6,388 nucleotides of DNA, from positions 1-6,388 of the forward strand of contig NZ_CALIII010000316.1 of the NCBI RefSeq assembly GCF_938018145.1. The letters are read 5' to 3'. The translations under genes were made by a program, and so were the position numbers. Positions within the stretch are counted from its first letter, which is position 1, and each line of letters begins with the position of its first letter. Below are positions 1 through 6,388 of this stretch, piece after piece. This DNA comes from an uncultured Campylobacter sp. GTDB lineage: Bacteria; Campylobacterota; Campylobacteria; Campylobacterales; Campylobacteraceae. The notes beneath the pieces were generated by a model. It was not told the origin of the DNA. It saw only the letters and a program-made list of their open reading frames with translations, and did no database searches.

Positions 1-560
1 CCCTTAAATTCATATATGCTTTTATATGAACCTTTTTGATTTAGATCGGTCTTTTTTACGTCGCTGCCGTCTAAAGGACGGCTAAATTTTAGCTCCAGCT
101 TACCGCCGATATCTGCCGCCTCTAGCAGATATAGCGTCTGCGTCTTTACGTTTTGCGCGTTTTTGCTAGATAGCGGAGCGGATGAAAGCTGTTTTAACTT
201 AACCGGTTCTTTTTGCTCCGGCTCTTTTGCTTTGTTTTCTTTGACGGGTTTGGACTCTTGTTTAGGGCTAGCGCTCTTTGGCTGCGGTATACCGGCTAGC
301 TCTTTTTCGTACGACTTCGTATCCAGCCCCAGAGCTTTTGCGCTTTTTATCAGACGCTGCAGCGACTTTGCGGTTAGCTCCTTGTCGTTGTGCATGATGG
401 ATCTAACATATAGCACGCGCAGTTCTTGATGAAATTCCGTCTTTTTCTTGCTGTTTGCGCCGTCAAATTCGCGGTCAAATTTATCAAAAAAGCCGTCATT
501 CGCAAACGCCGCCGCCAATAAAAATAAAATTACAAAAATTTTTCTAATTATCTTCGCCAT
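1..560 (-). CDS. amiA: N-acetylmuramoyl-L-alanine amidase, AmiA-like, N-terminal part (3' end off window)
   Basis: The frame is open from an ATG at 560 to the window edge, giving 186 residues without a stop. Residues 1-20 form a signal peptide: basic start (KIIRK), hydrophobic core and a likely AFA|ND cleavage site, so the protein is exported to the periplasm. Residues about 40-90 look helical. Residues about 91-135 are a low-complexity Lys/Glu/Pro/Gln/Ser linker. From about 138 (TLYLLEAADIGGKLELKFS) a beta-rich segment resembles an AMIN-type domain, which in this family targets the amidase to peptidoglycan. The catalytic Amidase_3 zinc domain would lie beyond the edge, so the activity is not seen directly. 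Naming rests on domain layout plus conserved order: from memory, the gene after this nitronate monooxygenase homologue is amiA in C. jejuni (Cj1269c) and H. pylori (HP0772). The ATG overlaps the previous gene by 17 bases and has no clear ribosome site, suggesting translational coupling. Another exported AMIN-domain protein is the main alternative. Confidence 0.75.
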   Translation of the reverse strand, partial: MAKIIRKIFVILFLLAAAFANDGFFDKFDREFDGANSKKKTEFHQELRVLYVRSIMHNDKELTAKSLQRLIKSAKALGLDTKSYEKELAGIPQPKSASPKQESKPVKENKAKEPEQKEPVKLKQLSSAPLSSKNAQNVKTQTLYLLEAADIGGKLELKFSRPLDGSDVKKTDLNQKGSYKSIYEFK

Positions 561-1635
561 TTATCAGTTTTTCAAATAGTTCTTTCACGCTTATTATCTC
601 GTTTAGCTTGTAGCCGTTTGCACCAGTGAAAAATAGCCCCGTCTCCTTGCGCCCCTCAAAGGCGTCATAGAGGCGATCCGCGATACAGTATCCCACCTCT
701 TTAGCCTCTTTGCCGCGCTGACACGGACTAACGCAGTTGCTTACGCAGCTGATTTTTGGACCCTGGCGCTTATCGACTAGGTTTATTAAATTCGTCCTGA
801 CGCCACGTGCTGGGTAGCCTACCGGGCTTTTGATCAGCTCGATGTCCTCTTTTTTGGCCGCTAGCAACACTTGCTTAAACTCCTCGCTAGCGTCGCACTC
901 GTGCGTACCGATAAAGCGAGTACCCATCTGCACGCCGTTTGCACCAAGCGAGATAGCCTTATCGATATCGTTTTTATCCCAGATACCGCCCGCGGCAAAT
1001 AATGGAAAATCGCCCCACTGCTTTATCTCTTCGCTAACGGGCGTTATCAAATTTTCCAGGCTGTACGCGGGATCGATGCACTGCTCGTAGGTAAATCCCT
1101 GGTGCCCGCCGCTAAGAGGCCCCTCGAGCACCACCGCGTCCGGAAGCCTACCGTAGCGCCCCTGCCAGCGTTTGCAGATGATTTTTAGCGCCTTTGCCGA
1201 GGATACGATAGGCACCAAAGCCACGTCCGGGTAGTCTACGGTAAATTCAGGCAAATTCGTAGGCAAGCCCGCACCGGTGATGATCACGTTTATGCCGTGG
1301 TCGCAGGCGTCTTTTACGATACGCTCGTAGTCGTTGCTAGCGTACAAAATATTGACCCCAAGGGGCCTATCGCCGCAAATTTTACGCGCATTGTCGATGA
1401 CGGCTTTTAGCCCCTCTCGCGAGTAGAAATTTCCGCTACCGTAGGGCTTAGCGTTTAGCTCTTTGGTGATATATTTTCGGCCTTCATAGTAGCCCGTCCC
1501 AACAGAGCTTATGACGCCTAGGCCGCCTTCTAGGCTGACGTTTCCGGCGAGCCTATCCCAACTGATACCAAGCCCCATTCCGCCTTGGATTATCGGGTAT
1601 TTTATATCGTATTTTCCGATTTTTACGGGTTGCAT
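544..1635 (-). CDS. Nitronate monooxygenase / 2-nitropropane dioxygenase family flavoprotein with Cys-rich C-terminus
   Basis: This 363-residue protein has the TIM-barrel pattern of FMN-dependent nitronate monooxygenases (PF03060). Seen motifs: QGGMG at 17-21 near the start of the barrel; GAGLP at 121-125; EGPLSGGHQG at 171-180, whose H178 aligns with the family's conserved catalytic histidine; AAGGI at 214-218 and GVQMGTRF at 234-241, the usual FMN phosphate-binding turns. The family oxidises alkyl nitronates such as propionate 3-nitronate; relatives include the enoyl-ACP reductase FabK, so the true substrate is uncertain. The C-terminal region carries C297, C301 and C305 (CX3CX3C) plus C317, absent from textbook members, and ends with a FTGANGY segment. 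No signal peptide or membrane segment is seen, so it is cytoplasmic. The ATG overlaps the tyrS stop as TGATG, with AAAGG at 1643-1647 as a ribosome site. From memory the homologue (Cj1270c, HP0773) holds the same place in relatives. Family is confident, function is not. Confidence 0.9.
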   Translation of the reverse strand: MQPVKIGKYDIKYPIIQGGMGLGISWDRLAGNVSLEGGLGVISSVGTGYYEGRKYITKELNAKPYGSGNFYSREGLKAVIDNARKICGDRPLGVNILYASNDYERIVKDACDHGINVIITGAGLPTNLPEFTVDYPDVALVPIVSSAKALKIICKRWQGRYGRLPDAVVLEGPLSGGHQGFTYEQCIDPAYSLENLITPVSEEIKQWGDFPLFAAGGIWDKNDIDKAISLGANGVQMGTRFIGTHECDASEEFKQVLLAAKKEDIELIKSPVGYPARGVRTNLINLVDKRQGPKISCVSNCVSPCQRGKEAKEVGYCIADRLYDAFEGRKETGLFFTGANGYKLNEIISVKELFEKLINGEDN

Positions 1636-2843
1636 CAGGTTACCTTTAGTTTTGCAAATTTACGCTTGCCGACCTGCAAGACGTATTCGCCAGCGTCCAG
1701 CTTTAGCTGCTCGTCGGCGATCTTTTCTTGATTTAGGCTGACGGCGTTTGCCGCGATGTCTCGGCGCGCCTGAGAGCTACTAGTGCATAGTCCGCAGTGA
1801 GTGAGCGCCTGCACGATCCAAACAGGAGCCGAGAGCTCAAACTCGTCCATCTCGGTCGGGATCAAATTTTGCGAATGCACGCGGTCAAATTCGGCCTTCG
1901 CCTCTTTCGCCGCCGCTTCGCCGTTATATCTAGCCGTGATTTCTAGCGCGAGAGCCTCTTTTACGGCTTTTGGGTGAGCTTTGCCGCTAGCTACGTCCGC
2001 TTTTAAATTTGCGATTTCTTCCGTGCTTTTGTCGCTTAGTAGCTCGTACCAGCGCCACATCAGCTCGTCGCTCACGCTTAAAACTTTAGCAAACATATCG
2101 TTTGGCTCGTCGGTCACGCCGATGTAGTTGCCTAGGCTCTTGCTCATTTTATTTACGCCGTCAAGCCCCTCTAAAAGCGGCATCATTATGACGGCTTGTT
2201 CTTTGCCGACGTTGTAAACTCGCTGCAAAGTTCGCCCCATCAAAAGGTTAAATTTCTGATCGGTGCCGCCCATCTCGATATCGCACTTCATCGCGACGCT
2301 GTCGTAGCCCTGAAGGAGCGGATATAAAAATTCGCTAATCGAGATCGAGGCGCCGCTTTTGTATCTTTTTTCAAAATCATCGCGCTCAAGCATCCTAGCC
2401 ACCGCAAAGGTGCTAGTTAGCTCCACGATGCCCGTAGCTCCCAGCTCGTTTAGCCACTTGGAGTTAAACATTATCTTAGTTTTTTGCGGGTCTAGGATTT
2501 TAAAAACCTGCTCCTCGTAGGTTTTGGCGTTTGCCACCACGGTCTCGCGGTCTAGCTTTTTTCTCGTCTGGCTTTTGCCGCTAGGATCGCCGATTTGCCC
2601 CGTGAAATCGCCTATCAAAAACTGCACTATCGCGCCGTGCTTTTGCAAAAGAGCCATCTTTTGAAGCACTACGGTGTGACCTAGGTGCAGATCGGGAGCC
2701 GTCGGATCAAAGCCTGCCTTAACGTAGAAATTTTCGCCCTTTTCATAGTAGTTTTTTACTAAATTTTCGACGCGCTCCTCGTCTATCATCTCGGCGACGC
2801 CTTTTTTTATATCGCTCATTATTTTGCTCAAATTTTCGCCCAT
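1635..2843 (-). CDS. tyrS: Tyrosyl-tRNA synthetase
   Basis: This cytoplasmic class I synthetase charges tRNA-Tyr with tyrosine using ATP. The 402-residue length fits full-length bacterial TyrRS. The Rossmann catalytic domain shows the HIGH-type signature as HLGH at 53-56 within [15 protein letters not shown], the [14 protein letters not shown] stretch at 78-91, GGTDQKFN at 192-199 in the tyrosine pocket region, and the second signature KMSKS at 232-236. A helical anticodon-binding region follows, and residues about 341-400 (from [11 protein letters not shown]) form an S4-like RNA-binding domain ending in [11 protein letters not shown]. The first ATG was chosen because AGGAGA lies five bases upstream; a second in-frame ATG at residue 9 has no comparable site. 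The gene follows spoT by 17 bases and shares one base with the next gene. No T-box or other leader is possible in so short a gap, so expression probably depends on read-through from upstream. Nothing is missing or broken. Confidence 0.98.
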   Translation of the reverse strand: MGENLSKIMSDIKKGVAEMIDEERVENLVKNYYEKGENFYVKAGFDPTAPDLHLGHTVVLQKMALLQKHGAIVQFLIGDFTGQIGDPSGKSQTRKKLDRETVVANAKTYEEQVFKILDPQKTKIMFNSKWLNELGATGIVELTSTFAVARMLERDDFEKRYKSGASISISEFLYPLLQGYDSVAMKCDIEMGGTDQKFNLLMGRTLQRVYNVGKEQAVIMMPLLEGLDGVNKMSKSLGNYIGVTDEPNDMFAKVLSVSDELMWRWYELLSDKSTEEIANLKADVASGKAHPKAVKEALALEITARYNGEAAAKEAKAEFDRVHSQNLIPTEMDEFELSAPVWIVQALTHCGLCTSSSQARRDIAANAVSLNQEKIADEQLKLDAGEYVLQVGKRKFAKLKVT

Positions 2844-2847
2844 TTTC

Positions 2848-2853
2848 TCTCCT
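2848..2853 (-). promoter_or_regulatory. Ribosome binding site of tyrS
   Basis: AGGAGA sits in the 17-base spoT-tyrS gap, four bases (GAAA) before the ATG at 2843. It supports that start over the in-frame ATG at residue 9 (2817-2819), which has no purine-rich site before it. Confidence 0.8.
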
Positions 2854-2860
2854 AAATTTA

Positions 2861-5059
2861 TTAATGTCCGTATGCGTCGTCAAGCGACACGAAGTCGATG
2901 ATCTTGTAGCGATCTCTTAGTCGCTCCTTTATCTCGTTTACGTTCAAATTTTCGCCAAGTTCGATCGTCAGCTCGAAAAAGTCCGCCGTCGCCTCTCTAG
3001 TTTCGGTGAGGCTGATAGTTACGAGATCGACTTGCATTTTCGCCATATACGTCAAAAACTCCGCAAGCGACCCGCGCCTGTTTTCAAGACTTAGGATAAT
3101 CTTAAACCTATGCGGAGCGACCCGCGTCCATTTGACGAAAATCATCTCGTTTTTTTCTTCGGCTAGCTTCATAAACCGCTCGCAAAGCTTGTGGTGGACG
3201 GTGACGTGGTGATAGTTTCTAAATCCCACGATATCGTCGCCGCGCTTTGGATTGCAGCAATAATCAAACTCGATGCTGTTTATCTTGTGGTTTGAGTAGA
3301 TCACGATGTTTTCAAATTTTTGCTTTTTGACGTTGTATTTGTCCGTCATCGCGATGGCAAACGGACGGTCTCTTTTTACGTATTTTTTTAGCGCGTTTAC
3401 CACATCCTGCAGGTAAACCGAATCAAACGCGGCTCTAAAAATTTTCTTGGTCAAATTTTCAGTCTCTAGCCACTGCTCGATAGTTTGAGAAGGCACGGCA
3501 AAGATGCCGCTTAAAATTTCGATCGCGACCATGTTGTTTATATCTCTTATCTTTTGCTTGCAGTACGAGCGGATCGTAGCTCTAGCCTTGCCCGTTTTTA
3601 CGCTGCCTAGCCACGAGCAGCGGTATTTTGGCTCATCTCCCGTCACGATGCTAACGATATCGCCGTTTTTTAGCTCCGTTAGTAGTGGCACTCGCACGCG
3701 GTTTACGTAGGCTTCTTTGGCGTGCAAGCCTACGTGCGTGTGTATCTCGTAAGCATAGTCAAGTGCCGTAGCGCCGCGCGGAAGCGTGAATATATCGCCC
3801 TTTGGCGAATAAACCGCGACGTCCTCGACATAGAGGCTATCTTTTGCGTATTCGTAGAGCTCCTCGGGGTTTTCGCTCGCCTCCTCCATGCCGTTTTCTA
3901 TACCGCTGATGTCGCTTAGCCAGTCAAGTTTCGGGTTTAAAAAGCCGCCGCTTTTATATTTCCAGTGCGCCGCGACGCCGTACTCTGCGGTTTTATGCAT
4001 ATCAAAGGTGCGAATTTGAACCTCAAAGATGCTTTTGTTATCAAATATCGTAGTGTGTATCGTCTGATAGCCGTTTTGCTTCGGAAGCGCGACGTAGTCT
4101 TTGAAGCGCGAGATTAGAGGGTTAAAATTTATATGCAAATTTCCAAGCACCAAATAGCAATCCTGCGGCTCTTTAACAAGCACACGCGCAGCTAGCAGGT
4201 CTAGCACCTCTTCGATCGAGATGCCTTTTCGCTGCATTTTTAAGTAAATCGAGTAGTGGTGCTTGATGCGCTTTTGTATCTCAAAGTCGTTTTCGCTAAA
4301 GCCGTTTTTGAGTAAAATTTGAAAAATTTTGTCGGTAAACGCGTTTAGCTTTAGCACGAGCTGCTGTTTGTGCTCGGTTAAGTAGTCGTCGATTTTTTTG
4401 TACTCTTCGGGCAAAGCATACTTAAAGCTAAGATCCTCAAGCACGTTTTTGATCGACGAAATGCCCAGCCTATGCGCGATCGGAGCGTAAACCATCAGCG
4501 TCTCTTCAGCTATTCGTTTTTGCTTTTCAGGACGCAAAGCTTGCAGGGTGAGCATGTTGTGTAGCCTATCGCAAAGCTTTACCACGAGCACTCGCACGTC
4601 CTCGATGGAGATTAGCAACATCTTGCGAAAGGTCATCGCAGACGCCGCCAAACGCTCGTTTGACTCCGAGCTTGCAAGCTTGTCCTCTCTGATGGCTACG
4701 ATTTTAGTTAGCCCCTCAACTAGCTTTGCGACCTCTTCGCCAAAGTCCTCTCGCACGCTCTCTATCGACCTATCCGTATCCTCGACCACATCATGAAGCA
4801 AGGCAGCGATAATCATATCCTCATCTCCGCCCATGTGCGCCACGATGCAGGACACTAGGATAGGGTGTATAGCATACGGTTCGCCGCTTTTTCTAAACTG
4901 CCCCGCATGCGAGATAACGCAGCATTCGATCGCGCGCTCTAAATTCGGCGTAAAATTTATCAGCTCGCTAAGTAGCTGTCTCGCCTGAGCGACGTCCTTG
5001 CAAGCGGTTATATCGTCGATTAATTGTTCTAGTAAAAATCCGCTACTTAGCTGCTTCAA
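2861..5059 (-). CDS. spoT: Bifunctional (p)ppGpp synthetase/hydrolase (RelA/SpoT, Rsh)
   Basis: This 732-residue cytoplasmic enzyme makes ppGpp/pppGpp by pyrophosphate transfer from ATP to GDP/GTP and degrades it, driving the stringent response. The HD hydrolase domain (about 40-200) is intact: H51, HPI at 65-67, LLHDVVEDT at 87-95 and DRLHNML at 164-170, so degradation should work. The synthetase domain (about 240-390) has RFKDYV at 318-323, the basic RxKD form of bifunctional enzymes rather than the acidic RelA form, then NGYQTIHT at 329-336 and EVQIRT...[16 protein letters not shown] at 346-369. Regulatory domains follow: TGS at about 413-473, a conserved-cysteine zinc-finger-like region (C601, C602, H622, C626) and an ACT domain at about 650-728. 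The start is TTG, overlapping rpoZ by 17 bases; an in-frame TAG directly precedes it, and GAGGG lies five bases upstream. No other start fits without losing the N-terminus. Campylobacterales generally carry one such enzyme, which does both jobs. Confidence 0.97.
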   Translation of the reverse strand: MKQLSSGFLLEQLIDDITACKDVAQARQLLSELINFTPNLERAIECCVISHAGQFRKSGEPYAIHPILVSCIVAHMGGDEDMIIAALLHDVVEDTDRSIESVREDFGEEVAKLVEGLTKIVAIREDKLASSESNERLAASAMTFRKMLLISIEDVRVLVVKLCDRLHNMLTLQALRPEKQKRIAEETLMVYAPIAHRLGISSIKNVLEDLSFKYALPEEYKKIDDYLTEHKQQLVLKLNAFTDKIFQILLKNGFSENDFEIQKRIKHHYSIYLKMQRKGISIEEVLDLLAARVLVKEPQDCYLVLGNLHINFNPLISRFKDYVALPKQNGYQTIHTTIFDNKSIFEVQIRTFDMHKTAEYGVAAHWKYKSGGFLNPKLDWLSDISGIENGMEEASENPEELYEYAKDSLYVEDVAVYSPKGDIFTLPRGATALDYAYEIHTHVGLHAKEAYVNRVRVPLLTELKNGDIVSIVTGDEPKYRCSWLGSVKTGKARATIRSYCKQKIRDINNMVAIEILSGIFAVPSQTIEQWLETENLTKKIFRAAFDSVYLQDVVNALKKYVKRDRPFAIAMTDKYNVKKQKFENIVIYSNHKINSIEFDYCCNPKRGDDIVGFRNYHHVTVHHKLCERFMKLAEEKNEMIFVKWTRVAPHRFKIILSLENRRGSLAEFLTYMAKMQVDLVTISLTETREATADFFELTIELGENLNVNEIKERLRDRYKIIDFVSLDDAYGH

Positions 5060-5261
5060 CTATGCCCTCTAAAGCTATCTTGCCCTCGGCTATCTCGCGT
5101 AGGGCGATATCGGCAAATTTCATCTTAGTAACGTCGATATCAAGCAGGCTTTTTGCGCCGCCAGCTAGAGCCTCGGCTCTTTTTGCTACCGCTAGAGCGA
5201 GCATGTACCTATCGTCTCCGACGAGTTTTAGAGCCTTTGCCGCTACTTCTTCAGATCTCAT
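5043..5261 (-). CDS. rpoZ: RNA polymerase omega subunit
   Basis: This 72-residue protein is the small omega subunit, which assists folding and assembly of the beta' subunit into RNA polymerase. The sequence has the family core: [31 protein letters not shown] at residues 2-32 (first helices, with the R-Y...A..VAKRA pattern) and [17 protein letters not shown] at about 46-62. Length is typical for Campylobacterales, shorter than the roughly 90 residues of E. coli. The ATG at 5261 has AAGGAG five bases upstream, in the 15-base gap after pyrH. The 3' end overlaps spoT by 17 bases. An rpoZ-spoT pair is also found in E. coli, where omega forms part of a ppGpp site on RNA polymerase, so polymerase subunit and alarmone enzyme are probably co-expressed for a reason. 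Whether omega here keeps that ppGpp-binding role cannot be told from the sequence alone. Confidence 0.95.
   Translation of the reverse strand: MRSEEVAAKALKLVGDDRYMLALAVAKRAEALAGGAKSLLDIDVTKMKFADIALREIAEGKIALEGIVEAAK
5065..5069 (-). promoter_or_regulatory. Ribosome binding site of spoT, inside rpoZ
   Basis: GAGGG lies within the last codons of rpoZ, five bases (CATAG) before the TTG at 5059. Since an in-frame TAG at 5060-5062 closes the frame upstream and no ATG follows until residue 76, this site decides the TTG start. Confidence 0.65.
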
Positions 5262-5266
5262 TTATT

Positions 5267-5272
5267 CTCCTT
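5267..5272 (-). promoter_or_regulatory. Ribosome binding site of rpoZ
   Basis: AAGGAG occupies the short gap between the pyrH stop (5277) and the rpoZ ATG, five bases before the start. It is part of AAATTTAAGGAGA, a 13-base string also found before pyrH. Confidence 0.85.
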
Positions 5273-5276
5273 AAAT

Positions 5277-5999
<723 letters not shown>

Positions 6000-6003
6000 T
6001 CAT

Positions 6004-6009
6004 CTCCTT
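6004..6009 (-). promoter_or_regulatory. Ribosome binding site of pyrH
   Basis: AAGGAG lies seven bases before the ATG at 5996. An ATG overlapping the spacer at 6001-6003 is out of frame and too close to the site, so 5996 is preferred. Confidence 0.85.
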
Positions 6010-6012
6010 AAA

Positions 6013-6030
6013 TTTTCGGATTTTAGCTAA
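6013..6030 (-). promoter_or_regulatory. Possible sigma-70 promoter upstream of pyrH
   Basis: The 71-base gap between the M23 gene and pyrH is the only intergenic space of any size here. On the minus strand it contains GCTAAAAT, giving a -10-like TAAAAT at 6020-6025, about 24 bases before the pyrH ATG. It is preceded by AT-rich, roughly periodic tracts (AAAATTTAAAG, AAATTTAG), the pattern that replaces a -35 box in Campylobacter and Helicobacter promoters. The match is modest and such strings are common in this DNA, so this is a weak call. If real, pyrH-rpoZ-spoT-tyrS and the genes after them could be transcribed apart from the division genes upstream. Confidence 0.3.
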
Positions 6031-6067
6031 ATTTGCTTTAAATTTTGCTAATCTCGGCGCGCAGGTG

Positions 6068-6388
6068 CTATTTTGGGCTGATTAGTTCGAGTGGGTCTAT
6101 GTGGTAGTTTTTCTGCGTAACTTCAAAGGTTAGATCTCGCTGCACGCGGCCGATGACGTAGCCTTTTTGCACTTTTGCGCCTACTTTTACGGTAGGAGCG
6201 ATCTGGCTAAGGTGCGCGTAGATCGTATGGATGCCGTTTGGATTTTCGATGATGACGACCTTATCTAGCATCGCCGTTTCTTTGGCAAAGACTACTTTGC
6301 CGTTAAAGACGCTCTTCACCTTTGCGTCAGCCGAATTTGCACTTAGCACGACAGATTCGTTAAAAATTTTGATGTTATAGATGGGATC
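6068..6388 (-). CDS. Degenerate M23/LytM-domain protein, EnvC-like, C-terminal part (5' end off window)
   Basis: The last 106 residues of the protein are seen; the frame stays open to the right edge, so the start lies outside. The fragment has the M23 fold pattern: VKSVFNGKVVFA at 24-35, LDKVVIIENPNG at 41-52, HTIYAHLS at 54-61 and VKVGAKVQKGYVIG at 67-80, closing with HIDPLEL. It lacks the zinc site. The segment that should read HLHFEV reads DLTFEV (85-90), so both ligands of the HxH motif are gone; no histidine or HxxxD occurs before residue 54; and the glycine loop before HLHFEV is shortened. In family terms this points to a catalytically dead LytM domain, as in E. coli EnvC, which activates periplasmic amidases under FtsEX control. 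From memory the C. jejuni homologue is Cj1275c, next to ftsX- and ftsE-like genes. That role and a periplasmic location are inferred; the N-terminal signal and coiled coil are not visible. Confidence 0.85.
   Translation of the reverse strand, partial: DPIYNIKIFNESVVLSANSADAKVKSVFNGKVVFAKETAMLDKVVIIENPNGIHTIYAHLSQIAPTVKVGAKVQKGYVIGRVQRDLTFEVTQKNYHIDPLELISPK

Noticed and set aside
163..429. Plus-strand open frame of 88 codons, rich in Ser, Phe, Leu and Cys
   Set aside because: It lies wholly antisense to the amidase gene, and its composition is what the reverse of a Lys/Glu-rich linker would give. It has no recognisable domain.
544..1635. Identity as enoyl-ACP reductase FabK
   Set aside because: The folds are related, but FabK is shorter (about 310-320 residues) and lacks the cysteine-rich C-terminal part; no fatty-acid genes are nearby. 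It is kept only as an uncertainty about substrate.
6001..6003. ATG before pyrH as an alternative start
   Set aside because: It is out of frame with pyrH and directly abuts the AAGGAG site, too close for initiation.
6068..6349. GTG at 6349 as the start of a 93-residue M23 protein
   Set aside because: The frame continues open to the window edge, no ribosome site precedes the GTG, and the LytM fold needs more N-terminal sequence. It is an internal valine codon.

Overview
This window reads as chromosomal DNA from a member of the Campylobacterales, most likely a Campylobacter species of the less AT-rich kind. Three things suggest this. The gene order amidase / nitronate monooxygenase-like / tyrS / spoT / rpoZ / pyrH / M23 protein matches, from memory, the order Cj1269c to Cj1275c in C. 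jejuni, and most of it matches HP0772 to HP0777 in Helicobacter pylori. There is a single long RelA/SpoT enzyme of bifunctional type. The few intergenic gaps are rich in AAATTT-type words with AAGGAG ribosome sites.

All seven genes lie on the minus strand and are tightly packed, so the window is best read from right to left. It opens at 6388 with the C-terminal part of an EnvC-like M23 (LytM) protein, ending at 6068. A 71-base gap follows, the only spacer large enough to hold a promoter. Then come pyrH (UMP kinase), rpoZ (RNA polymerase omega) after 15 bases, spoT overlapping rpoZ by 17 bases, tyrS after 17 bases, a flavin-dependent nitronate monooxygenase-like gene overlapping tyrS by one base (TGATG), and finally the first 186 codons of a secreted N-acetylmuramoyl-L-alanine amidase (AmiA-like) overlapping the previous gene by 17 bases and running off the left edge. 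No stretch above 300 bases lacks a gene. I saw no tRNA, rRNA, insertion sequence, CRISPR array or convincing terminator.

Functionally, the middle of the cluster is growth-related: pyrimidine nucleotide supply, an RNA polymerase subunit, the (p)ppGpp synthetase/hydrolase, and tyrosine-tRNA charging. The two ends concern cell-wall cleavage. The right-hand M23 protein has lost its zinc-binding residues, as in amidase activators of the EnvC type, and the left-hand gene encodes a candidate target amidase. The most interesting reading is that one co-directional gene cluster links a cell-separation activator and its amidase to the stringent-response core. No wholly new system is evident; the remaining points of interest are a cysteine cluster in the nitronate monooxygenase-like protein, a TTG start for spoT, and a striking excess of AAATTT.
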